From an uncultured Bacteroidota bacterium (lineage in GTDB: Bacteria > Bacteroidota > Bacteroidia > UKL13-3): a stretch of DNA of 7,384 nt. The notes below the pieces were generated by a model. It was not told where the DNA came from. It searched no databases and saw only the letters and a list, made by a program, of their open reading frames with translations. The stretch is from assembly GCA_903888395.1 (NCBI GenBank), contig CAISTO010000310.1, positions 1-7,384 on the forward strand, in the 5' to 3' direction. The translations under genes and the position numbers were made by a program. Positions 1 to 5,422 of this stretch are shown one piece after another; positions within the stretch are counted from its first letter, which is position 1, and each line of letters starts with the position of its first letter.

Positions 1-518
1 AAATTTTCATATAATGGTTCCACTAAAGGCACATTGATATGAATTGGTCCCATCACAGGAAACATTGATTTATGTAATAAATTGCTAGTTGCCAATTGCC
101 AATTGCCAGTTGCTAAATTTTGAGAATCAAAATTCAAACTCCCTCTTACATGATTTCCAAATACATTTACTTGGTTAATCATTTGTCCATCTTGTTGATT
201 TAGCAACTCCAAAGGTCTATCTGCAGTTAAAACCACTAAAGGAATTTTTTGGTAAAATGCTTCAGCAATGGCAGGATAAAAATTCAATGCAGCAGTTCCA
301 CTGGTACAAATTAAAGCTACAGGTTTTTGCAATTGTTGCGCCATTCCCAATGCCATATATGCTGCACTTCTTTCATCAATGATGGAATAAGTTTTAATGT
401 TTTTGTTTCTATTAAAAGCAAAAACCAAAGGCGCAGATCGCGAACCTGGACAAATAAATGCATGCTCAATTCCAAATTGGCTACAAATTTCCGCTAATAT
501 TTTTACGTGATTATTCAA
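1..518 (-). CDS. menD: MenD, 2-succinyl-5-enolpyruvyl-6-hydroxy-3-cyclohexene-1-carboxylate synthase (N-terminal part)
   Basis: MenD is a cytoplasmic thiamine-diphosphate enzyme that joins isochorismate and 2-oxoglutarate (with loss of CO2) in menaquinone synthesis. The frame read leftwards from 518 is open to the window edge and gives 172 residues, about 30% of the usual 550-580, so the C-terminal part lies outside. Family hallmarks are visible: CPGSRSAPL at residues 23-31 (substrate-binding Ser/Arg), DERSAAY at 48-54 with the cofactor-activating Glu49, SGTAALNFYPA at 73-83, TADRPLEL at 98-105, GQMINQ at 111-116 and GPIHINVPLVEPLY at 157-170. No ATG lies in frame between the upstream stop (about 566-568) and the conserved region. 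TTG at 518 puts the start four residues before the first conserved helix and is the best choice, but it is an inference. Residues about 135-146 are encoded by a tandem repeat. The gene is divergent from the hydrolase gene at 705. The family call is secure; the start is not. Confidence 0.95.
   Translation of the reverse strand, partial: MNNHVKILAEICSQFGIEHAFICPGSRSAPLVFAFNRNKNIKTYSIIDERSAAYMALGMAQQLQKPVALICTSGTAALNFYPAIAEAFYQKIPLVVLTADRPLELLNQQDGQMINQVNVFGNHVRGSLNFDSQNLATGNWQLATSNLLHKSMFPVMGPIHINVPLVEPLYEN
81..115. repeat. Five-unit 7-bp tandem repeat (RTTGCYA) inside menD
   Basis: Five consecutive 7-base units fit the consensus RTTGCYA, with only the R and Y positions varying; the third and fourth units are identical. 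Because 7 is not a multiple of 3, the repeat is read in rotating frames on the minus strand, giving the peptide LATGNWQLATSN. It sits between the RGSLNF and MGPIHINVP segments of MenD, where I expect a variable surface region. The repeat is directly visible; its origin as an inserted or expanded element is inference. Confidence 0.85.
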
Positions 519-545
519 ATGCGTTGCAAAGTAATACCAATTGTA

Positions 546-578
546 TTTAAATTTACAATAGCTAATTTAAATTACAAT
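546..578. repeat. Imperfect direct repeat in the menD/hydrolase divergent spacer
   Basis: TTTAAATTTACAAT (546-559) recurs as TTTAAATTACAAT (566-578), with one base missing and a 20-base offset, about two helical turns. A short inverted pair ATTGTA/TACAAT (540-545 and 554-559) overlaps the first copy. The arrangement could be paired operator half-sites for the divergent genes, but the spacer is so AT-rich that chance similarity is possible. Confidence 0.35.
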
Positions 579-583
579 GGTAA

Positions 584-600
584 ATGCTGCAAGGCAGCAT
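584..600. repeat. Perfect 7-bp inverted repeat with 3-base loop
   Basis: ATGCTGC and GCAGCAT are exact reverse complements separated by AAG. This is the only GC-rich patch in an otherwise very AT-rich divergent spacer. No T-tract follows on either strand, so it does not look like an intrinsic terminator. It could be an operator, a 5'-leader hairpin of menD (66 bases upstream of the proposed TTG start) or a remnant of a small palindromic repeat. Confidence 0.6.
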
Positions 601-670
601 AATAAGTAGTTGCTATAATTTTGAATGTTTTGGTTAATAATTTTTCAATGATATTATTTCAATATAAAAA

Positions 671-678
671 TATATTCG
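671..678 (+). promoter_or_regulatory. Possible -7 box for the FAH-family hydrolase gene
   Basis: TATATTCG matches the Bacteroidota -7 consensus TAnnTTTG except for one base, is followed by CAC as in many such promoters, and lies 26 bases before the ATG at 705, a distance similar to that of the rpsL promoter. No TTG was found at the matching -33 distance, so the call is weak. Confidence 0.3.
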
Positions 679-704
679 CACTAAAATAAAGACAATAATT
701 TAAA

Positions 705-1313
705 ATGAAAATACTTTGTGTAGGACGAAATTACAGTGAACATGCTAAGGAATTAGGAAATGCTGTTCCTGAAAACCCAGTAATATTTAGCAAACCAGAT
801 ACCGCTTTATTAAAAAATGGAGAACCATTTTATATTCCTGATTTTAGTAACGATGTGCATCATGAAATAGAATTGGTAATAAAAATAAATAAAGTAGGTA
901 AAAAAATTCAGAAAAAATTTGCTAGAAATTATTTTTCGGAGATTGGCTTAGGAATTGATTTTACAGCTCGCGACAAACAAAATGAATTAAAATCAAAAGG
1001 TTTGCCTTGGGAATTAGCCAAAGCTTTTGATGGATCGGCACCAATTGGAAATTTTATAAATATTGAAAACATTGATTTGAAAAATATTGATTTCAGCCTG
1101 CAAAAAAATGGACAATTGGTTCAACAAGGTAATACTTCACAAATGATATTTTCTTTTGAACAAATAGTTAGTTTTGTTTCTCAATATTTTACTTTAAAAG
1201 TGGGTGATTTAATTTATACAGGAACACCAGCTGGAGTTAATCAGGTAAACATTGGCGATCATTTAGAAGGATTTATTGGCAATGAATCAATGTTGATTTG
1301 TGAGGTAAAATAA
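705..1313 (+). CDS. Fumarylacetoacetate hydrolase-family protein, acylpyruvase (FAHD1/YcgM) type
   Basis: This 202-residue cytoplasmic protein is a single FAH catalytic domain, the normal size of the short acylpyruvase-type members. Those use a divalent metal to cleave C-C bonds of acylpyruvates or decarboxylate oxaloacetate. Visible signatures are GRNYSEH at residues 7-13 with a His13/Glu16 pair in the catalytic-dyad position, Lys30 in FSKP, the HHEIEL metal motif with Glu54 and Glu56, Asp85 in GIDFTARDKQ as third metal ligand, GLPWELAK at 99-106 with Lys106, and the GDLIYTGTPAGV block at 167-178. All expected ligands are present, so the enzyme should be active. The ATG at 705 begins exactly at the family's usual N-terminus. 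The substrate cannot be read from sequence; homologues are variously annotated as oxaloacetate decarboxylase, acylpyruvase or hydratase/isomerase. No terminator was seen in the 91-base gap before the peptidase gene. Confidence 0.9.
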   Translation: MKILCVGRNYSEHAKELGNAVPENPVIFSKPDTALLKNGEPFYIPDFSNDVHHEIELVIKINKVGKKIQKKFARNYFSEIGLGIDFTARDKQNELKSKGLPWELAKAFDGSAPIGNFINIENIDLKNIDFSLQKNGQLVQQGNTSQMIFSFEQIVSFVSQYFTLKVGDLIYTGTPAGVNQVNIGDHLEGFIGNESMLICEVK

Positions 1314-1414
1314 ATGGTAAAATATTATTTCATTTTATCTAATTATTGAATGAAGTTTTAAATACTATGTTTTCTATGTATCTATGTGGTTCAATTTTTT
1401 TTATATGGTAAAAT
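1314..1414. repeat. 10-bp direct repeat ATGGTAAAAT bracketing the hydrolase-peptidase spacer
   Basis: ATGGTAAAAT occurs immediately after the hydrolase stop codon (1314-1323) and again at 1405-1414, where it forms the first codons of the proposed peptidase start. The two copies flank the whole spacer, including the CTATGT repeat. It may be chance in AT-rich DNA, a small local duplication, or a target-site duplication around a small inserted sequence. Confidence 0.4.
1365..1387. repeat. Three-copy CTATGT repeat upstream of the M23 peptidase
   Basis: The hexamer CTATGT occurs at 1365-1370, 1374-1379 and 1382-1387, separated by three and two bases. The third copy contains the most upstream in-frame ATG of the peptidase frame, which is one reason to prefer the next ATG at 1405 as the true start. 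It resembles a short dispersed intergenic repeat rather than coding sequence; that origin is inference. Confidence 0.65.
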
Positions 1415-3201
1415 GGAAATTAGGTTTATTGTTTGTTTTCATAATTATTTTGTTTGAAACAAACGCTCAAAATTACCCGCAAAATTATTTTAGATATCCT
1501 TTAGATTCTTTACCAAACTTGGTTTCGCCTTTTGGAGGCCTGCGCGATAATCATTTTCACAGTGGCATGGATTTGCGCACAAATCAGCAAGAAGGATTGC
1601 CAGTTTTTGCCAGTGCCGATGGATATATTTCACGTATAAAAATTCAAAGTATTGGTTATGGAAAAGCCATTTATATTAATCATCCAAATGGTTTTACCAC
1701 TGTTTATGGGCATTTGCAAAAATACTCTGGTAAAATAGCTGAATGGATTCATAATTATCAATATAAAAATCAAACATTTGAATTTGATTATGTTTTTGAA
1801 AAACCAATTTTATTAGTAAAAAAAGGAGATACCATTGGCTTAAGTGGAAACAGTGGTGGCAGTTCTGGTCCGCATGTTCATTTCGAAATTAGAAATACAA
1901 AATCTGAAAAAATTATTAATCCAACTTTATTTGGCATAATTCCCTTTGATACTTTTAATCCAACTATCAAAAAAGTATTTATTTATAAGTTTGTAAGTGA
2001 TGGATTATTGTTAAAAAAAGAACTTAAAATAGACCAAACTCATACTACAAAACTGAAAGAATTTACAAACGTATTTGTTTATAATAAGCAAATTGAATTA
2101 GACGAAGATCAATATGGTTTTGGAATTGAGGCTTACGACTATATTCATAACCAAGAAGACGAAAAAGGTATTTATGAATACAGCTTAAAACATAAAGAAA
2201 AGCTGGTTTTTAAGCATACATTGAATCAGTTTGCTTTTAATGAAAGTAAATATATCAATACTCACATTGATTTTCCATTTTATAAAACTGAAAAGGTTCG
2301 TATACAAAAATGTTTTATTGATGATGGAAATGAATTTTCTACTTATGAAATTAACAACGAAAAAGGCAAAATTTATTTACCTGCAAATTCATTAGATACG
2401 CTAAAATTTGAGGTAATTGACAATAATAAAAATACTTATATTTTATATGTGCCAATTAAAGTAATAATAAAAAAAATAGATATTCAAAAGATAACATATT
2501 TAAAGAGTTTAAAAGGAGAAAAAGCATTTTATCCATTAACAAAGAATTCGATAAAAACCAAAGATTTTTTGTTTGAGATTGATGCTAAATCCATTTATGA
2601 TACAGTTTTTTATAATTTTGGAACATTAAAACCCTTACAAGAACCAGCACAAAGCACAATCTATCGAATATTTAATTCTTCCGCATCACTTCATAAAGCT
2701 GCAGATATTGCAATTAAACCATACGGTATTAATCTGAAATTCCAAAACAAATTACTTTTGGCATATTATTTTAAAGATCGTAAAGATTTTAGAAGTGCAG
2801 GTGGTGGCTTTGAAAATGGCATGGTAAGAGGTAAAGCCAGTAGTTTTGGACATTATTTTGTAACTATTGACACCATTGCGCCTACTATTAAACAGATATT
2901 TTTAAATACTGAGGAGGCCATCAACGATAGTTTACATTATTATTTTGAAATAAAAGATAATTTTAGTGGATTAGGAAAATATGAAGGCTTTTTAAATAAT
3001 GAATGGATTTTATTGGATTTTGATGCCAAAAGCAATCTTTTAACTTACCATTTTGACGAAGTATGGAAAAAACAAGTTGCTGATAACAAACTCAGTAAAT
3101 TAAATAATACAGCTATAATAAAACCAGAATTACTTATTCGTGTTACTGATAAGAAAGGAAATGTGGCAGAAAAATCATTTGAAATGCCAATTACATTCTA
3201 A
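1405..3201 (+). CDS. Secreted M23-family zinc metallopeptidase with long C-terminal extension
   Basis: Numbered from ATG 1405 the protein has 598 residues. It starts with a signal peptide (MVKWK, hydrophobic residues 6-17, likely cleavage after TNA at 21), so it acts in the periplasm or at the cell surface. An M23/LytM-type peptidoglycan endopeptidase domain follows at about 40-175. It has His52 and Asp56 in HSGMD, His103 in YGHLQKY, and His157/His159 in GPHVHFEIR; these are the zinc-binding and catalytic residues, all intact. The preceding LRDNHFHSG segment is typical of Bacteroidota members. The remaining 420 residues match no domain I can name. The last 110 look beta-rich and Ig-like, beginning at DTIAPTI (489-495) and ending in a VTDKKGNVAEKSF-type strand. 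An in-frame ATG at 1384 would add seven residues but lies in a repeat and spoils the signal peptide. The thiol peroxidase gene follows after 37 bases, so the two may be cotranscribed. The natural substrate is inferred from the family. Confidence 0.9.
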   Translation: MVKWKLGLLFVFIIILFETNAQNYPQNYFRYPLDSLPNLVSPFGGLRDNHFHSGMDLRTNQQEGLPVFASADGYISRIKIQSIGYGKAIYINHPNGFTTVYGHLQKYSGKIAEWIHNYQYKNQTFEFDYVFEKPILLVKKGDTIGLSGNSGGSSGPHVHFEIRNTKSEKIINPTLFGIIPFDTFNPTIKKVFIYKFVSDGLLLKKELKIDQTHTTKLKEFTNVFVYNKQIELDEDQYGFGIEAYDYIHNQEDEKGIYEYSLKHKEKLVFKHTLNQFAFNESKYINTHIDFPFYKTEKVRIQKCFIDDGNEFSTYEINNEKGKIYLPANSLDTLKFEVIDNNKNTYILYVPIKVIIKKIDIQKITYLKSLKGEKAFYPLTKNSIKTKDFLFEIDAKSIYDTVFYNFGTLKPLQEPAQSTIYRIFNSSASLHKAADIAIKPYGINLKFQNKLLLAYYFKDRKDFRSAGGGFENGMVRGKASSFGHYFVTIDTIAPTIKQIFLNTEEAINDSLHYYFEIKDNFSGLGKYEGFLNNEWILLDFDAKSNLLTYHFDEVWKKQVADNKLSKLNNTAIIKPELLIRVTDKKGNVAEKSFEMPITF

Positions 3202-3238
3202 TTATTTTAACAATTTTAAACCAAAACTAACTACAAAA

Positions 3239-3688
3239 ATGATTACACTTAAGGAAGGTGATAAAGCACCTGCATTTTCAAGCACTAATGAAAAAGGAGA
3301 AGCAGTTTCATTAACAGATTTTAAAGACAAAAAATTGGTTTTGTATTTTTATCCAAAAGATTCAACCCCTGGCTGCACTTCCGAGGCATGTGACTTAAGA
3401 GATAATTACCATGTTTTCAAAGAGCAAGGTTACGAAATTTTAGGTGTTAGTCCTGACAGTGCGGCTTCACATATTAAGTTCATTTCAAAATACGAATTAC
3501 CATTTAGTTTATTAGTAGATATTGATCATTCAGTAGCTGAAACTTTTGGAGCCTGGGGTGAAAAAAGTATGTATGGAAAAAAATATATGGGCATTTTAAG
3601 AAGTACTTTTGTAATAAATAAGCAAGGAATTATTGAAAAAATAATAGAAAAGGTAGATACCAAAGCTCATTCCAAACAATTGATTTAG
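3239..3688 (+). CDS. bcp: Thioredoxin-dependent thiol peroxidase, PrxQ/Bcp type
   Basis: This 149-residue peroxiredoxin reduces hydrogen peroxide and organic hydroperoxides using thioredoxin as electron donor, normally in the cytoplasm; no signal peptide is present. The thioredoxin fold begins at LKEGDKAPAF (4-13). The active site STPGCTSEAC (42-51) carries peroxidatic Cys46 and resolving Cys51, with the four-residue spacing typical of atypical two-cysteine PrxQ/Bcp proteins, and Arg121 in GILRSTFVI completes the catalytic set. Length is normal for the family. The frame is open upstream to an ATG at 3140, but that would overlap the peptidase gene by 62 bases with unrelated residues, whereas ATG 3239 gives the family's usual N-terminus. 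It lies 37 bases behind the peptidase gene and may share its transcript. Confidence 0.95.
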   Translation: MITLKEGDKAPAFSSTNEKGEAVSLTDFKDKKLVLYFYPKDSTPGCTSEACDLRDNYHVFKEQGYEILGVSPDSAASHIKFISKYELPFSLLVDIDHSVAETFGAWGEKSMYGKKYMGILRSTFVINKQGIIEKIIEKVDTKAHSKQLI

Positions 3689-3710
3689 TTTATAATAAAA
3701 AAATAAACAA

Positions 3711-3726
3711 ATTTTTTTAAAAAAAT
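3711..3726. repeat. AT-only 16-bp perfect palindrome between bcp and the TerB-like gene
   Basis: A, seven T, seven A and T form an exact palindrome 22 bases past the bcp stop codon. With no G or C in the stem and no loop, it is a poor intrinsic terminator as RNA. As DNA it is a rigid A-tract that could bend or influence the downstream promoter region. Whether it ends the bcp transcript is unknown. Confidence 0.4.
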
Positions 3727-3789
3727 ATTGGGGAAGTTATTTGTATTATTAATTATTTCTAATACTTTCACTTCAAATTTATAGAAATT

Positions 3790-4155
3790 ATGACAACCCA
3801 ATTTATAAGTAAAATGAATAAAACCGAAGCTGGTTTTCATATATTAATGATATTATCAAAAGCTGATGGTAGAATAGACACATCTGAAAGTGAAGTATTA
3901 TTTGAGTTTTTAGAAAAAAACTTCAAGGAACCAGTTGACTTAATCAAAGAACAAGCATTTTTAATGGCTTATCCATTAGATTCCGTTATGGATCATTTTT
4001 TAGAAACAGCCGAACATTTTTTTAAGATTTCTAATGTAGTAGAAAGAAATAAACTAATTCAATTTGCTATGAAAATATGCATGGCAGATGAAAAAATGGA
4101 AATTCAAGAAAATAAATTTATCAATGCATTATATGATGCTTGGGGTTTAGAATAA
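3790..4155 (+). CDS. TerB-like small helical protein
   Basis: This 121-residue protein appears all-helical, without signal peptide or membrane segment. It carries two matching acidic segments: SKADGRIDTSESEVL (residues 23-37) and MADEKMEIQENKF (98-110). This 'A-D-G-x-I-x-x-x-E' pattern, once near each end, is the signature of the TerB fold (tellurite-resistance/DUF533-like), whose acidic residues can bind divalent metal. The middle, about 45-90, is helical with conserved-looking aromatic positions. Solitary TerB domains occur widely without tellurite genes, and no other ter gene is seen here, so tellurite resistance should not be inferred. The cellular role is unknown. ATG 3790 is the first in-frame start; ATG 3814 (Met9) is an alternative that keeps both motifs. 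The gene stands 101 bases after bcp and is closed by the terminator at 4181. Confidence 0.7.
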   Translation: MTTQFISKMNKTEAGFHILMILSKADGRIDTSESEVLFEFLEKNFKEPVDLIKEQAFLMAYPLDSVMDHFLETAEHFFKISNVVERNKLIQFAMKICMADEKMEIQENKFINALYDAWGLE

Positions 4156-4180
4156 ATATTCTAATCATATTTTTAAACCA

Positions 4181-4208
4181 AAAAATCGCTTTTTTAGCGA
4201 TTTTTTTT
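4181..4208 (+). terminator. Intrinsic terminator after the TerB-like gene
   Basis: A perfect 10-bp stem (AAAAATCGCT at 4181-4190 with AGCGATTTTT at 4196-4205) closes on a five-T loop and runs into a tract of eight T. It starts 25 bases after the TerB-like stop codon. The A-rich 5' arm also gives a U-tract on the opposite strand, so it could act in both directions. It isolates the str operon from the upstream genes. Confidence 0.88.
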
Positions 4209-4269
4209 ATGCGTAACTGTTTGGCTTTATTTGATTTCAAAAAATAATTATATTTTTTTTGAATAATAC

Positions 4270-4299
4270 TTGTATTAGTAAATAAGAAAATTATATTTG
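4270..4299 (+). promoter_or_regulatory. Distal str-operon promoter P1 (Bacteroidota sigma-A type)
   Basis: TTG at 4270-4272, a 19-base spacer and TATATTTG at 4292-4299 match the Bacteroidota -33/-7 consensus (TTG, 19, TAnnTTTG) at every defined position. A start of transcription is expected a few bases later, around 4304-4307 in the C-run. This is 178-180 bases ahead of rpsL, so its transcript would carry a long leader or be a separate small RNA. Confidence 0.72.
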
Positions 4300-4305
4300 C
4301 ACCCC

Positions 4306-4370
4306 CTTTAAACGGGAAAAGTCCCAAGCGGCATTGTCTGATGGTTAATTTTTCGATTCAACCCGCTCAG
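4306..4370 (+). promoter_or_regulatory. Candidate structured 5' leader or small RNA ahead of rpsL
   Basis: This segment lies directly downstream of P1 and is clearly richer in G and C than the AT-rich DNA on either side. It can form GGGA/TCCC (4314-4317 with 4322-4325, four-base loop), competing with pairing of the upstream C-run to the same GGG. A second hairpin pairs GGTTAAT (4343-4349) with ATT-C-AACC (4356-4363), extendable by AGCG (4327-4330)/CGCT (4364-4367) or CTGA (4338-4341)/TCAG (4367-4370). The alternative pairings suggest a regulatory leader. No reading frame or known RNA family was recognised and no terminator follows, so read-through into rpsL is likely. The other parts of the gene-free stretch (4209-4269 and 4371-4415) are plain AT-rich spacer in which I see nothing. 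Confidence 0.45.
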
Positions 4371-4415
4371 CAAATTGTATTTTATATTCTTTGTTAAAAT
4401 ATTTTTTGTTGCGCA

Positions 4416-4446
4416 TTTGTTTTGCTCGATTATTCATCTACCTTTG
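4416..4446 (+). promoter_or_regulatory. Proximal str-operon promoter P2 (Bacteroidota sigma-A type)
   Basis: TTTG at 4416-4419, 19 bases and TACCTTTG at 4439-4446 form a full consensus Bacteroidota promoter, followed by CAGCCC. Transcription should begin around 4451-4454, giving a 5' untranslated region of about 30 bases to the rpsL ATG at 4484. The position and strength fit the main promoter of rpsL-rpsG-fusA. Confidence 0.82.
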
Positions 4447-4483
4447 CAGCCCTTAAAAAAAGGTTTATAAGTATTTAATTAAT

Positions 4484-4900
4484 ATGCCAACTATACAACA
4501 GCTTATTAGAAAAGGTCGTACCGATGTGGTTTTTAAAAGTAAATCACCAGCACTTGACAACTGTCCTCAACGTAGAGGTGTTTGTACTCGTGTTTATACT
4601 ACTACGCCAAAAAAACCAAATTCAGCAATGCGTAAAGTTGCTCGTGTTCGTTTAACCAACGGAAATGAAGTTAACGCATACATTCCTGGAGAAGGTCACA
4701 ACTTACAAGAACATTCAATTGTTCTAGTACGTGGTGGTCGTGTAAAAGATTTACCGGGTGTAAGATATCACATTGTTCGTGGTGCATTGGATACCGCAGG
4801 TGTTGAAGGAAGAACACAACAAAGATCTAAATATGGAACTAAACGTCCTAAACCAGGAGCAGCTCCTGCAGCAGACGCCAAAGGCAAAAAGAAGAAATAA
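4484..4900 (+). CDS. rpsL: 30S ribosomal protein S12
   Basis: S12 sits at the decoding centre of the small ribosomal subunit and helps set translational accuracy. The 138-residue protein aligns with the bacterial family throughout: CPQRRGVCTRVYTTTPKKPN (27-46), EGHNLQEHS (70-78) and RGGRVKDLPGVRYH (83-96). Lys43 and Lys88, the usual streptomycin-resistance positions, are the wild-type lysines, and Asp89, the site of methylthiolation where that occurs, is present. After the family's normal end near Pro122-Lys123 there is a 15-residue Ala/Pro/Lys-rich tail ending in four lysines. First gene of the str operon, transcribed from P2 and possibly P1; the upstream AT-rich sequence has no Shine-Dalgarno motif. 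rpsG follows after 29 bases. Confidence 0.99.
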   Translation: MPTIQQLIRKGRTDVVFKSKSPALDNCPQRRGVCTRVYTTTPKKPNSAMRKVARVRLTNGNEVNAYIPGEGHNLQEHSIVLVRGGRVKDLPGVRYHIVRGALDTAGVEGRTQQRSKYGTKRPKPGAAPAADAKGKKKK

Positions 4901-4929
4901 TTTAGTAGCTAGATAAGCGATAGATTACA

Positions 4930-5400
4930 ATGAGAAAATCAAAACCTAAAAAACGCATTTTAACACCTGATCCAAAGTTTAATGATACTTTGGTTACAAG
5001 GTTTGTAAATAATATGATGTGGAGCGGAAAGAAGAATACTTCTTTTACCATATTTTATGATGCATTAGATAAAGTAGAAGCAAAATTGCAAGAACGCGGA
5101 ATCGATGTATGGAAAAAAGCATTAAACAACATTATGCCTTCTGTTGAGGTAAAAGCAAGAAGAGTTGGAGGGTCTACCTTTCAAATTCCTATTGAAGTAC
5201 CTGCTGATAGAAAAGTTGCTGTTGGAATGAAATGGTTAATTTTATATGCTCGTAGACGAAGTGAAAAATCTATGTCAGATAAATTGGCTGCTGAAATTAT
5301 TGCTGCTTCAAAAAACGAAGGTGCATCAGTTAAGAAAAGAGAAGATACGCATAAAATGGCTGACGCCAATAAAGCATTCTCTCATTTTAAGTTATCATAA
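4930..5400 (+). CDS. rpsG: 30S ribosomal protein S7
   Basis: S7 is a primary 16S rRNA-binding protein that starts assembly of the 30S head and lines the E site. All 156 residues are present, a normal length. The N-terminal basic arm (MRKSKPKKRI) and conserved blocks are visible: KARRVGGSTFQ at 75-85, which begins the beta-hairpin near E-site tRNA, ARRRSEKSM at 107-115, and KKREDTHKMADANKAF near the C-terminus. In Escherichia coli S7 represses its own operon by binding the S12-S7 junction; here that junction is only 29 bases and shows no obvious stable hairpin, so the same control is not evident. fusA starts 22 bases downstream. Confidence 0.99.
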   Translation: MRKSKPKKRILTPDPKFNDTLVTRFVNNMMWSGKKNTSFTIFYDALDKVEAKLQERGIDVWKKALNNIMPSVEVKARRVGGSTFQIPIEVPADRKVAVGMKWLILYARRRSEKSMSDKLAAEIIAASKNEGASVKKREDTHKMADANKAFSHFKLS

Positions 5401-5422
5401 TAATTAAAAAAGAGTAAATATA

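Noticed and set aside
564..600. Minus-strand short frame starting at the ATG of the hairpin (600)
   Set aside because: It stops after 12 codons, is out of frame with menD and has no support as an alternative menD start.
616..623. TAATTTTG as -7 box for the hydrolase gene
   Set aside because: It matches TAnnTTTG, but there is no TTG at the proper -33 distance, and it sits 81 bases upstream of the gene in very AT-rich DNA where chance matches are common.
1384..1404. Upstream ATG for the M23 peptidase
   Set aside because: It lies inside the CTATGT repeat and would place seven mostly aromatic residues before an otherwise textbook signal peptide; ATG 1405 is preferred, though 1384 is not excluded.
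3140..3238. 33-codon N-terminal extension of the thiol peroxidase
   Set aside because: It overlaps the end of the peptidase gene in another frame and the residues do not resemble peroxiredoxin; ATG 3239 gives the standard N-terminus.
4121..4327. 68-codon minus-strand reading frame
   Set aside because: It runs across the end of the TerB-like gene, the terminator and promoter P1, is rich in Lys/Ile/Phe as expected of AT-rich noncoding DNA, and matches no family.
4300..4375. Possible tRNA, because TTCGATTC resembles a T-loop
   Set aside because: The flanking bases do not form a five-pair T stem and no acceptor, D or anticodon arm could be built on either strand.
4901..4929. S7-binding regulatory structure between rpsL and rpsG
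   Set aside because: The junction is only 29 AT-rich bases with no stable hairpin visible, so the E. coli-type translational control site cannot be claimed.
5181..5369. 62-codon minus-strand frame within rpsG
   Set aside because: It lies wholly opposite a highly conserved ribosomal protein gene and has no recognisable features.
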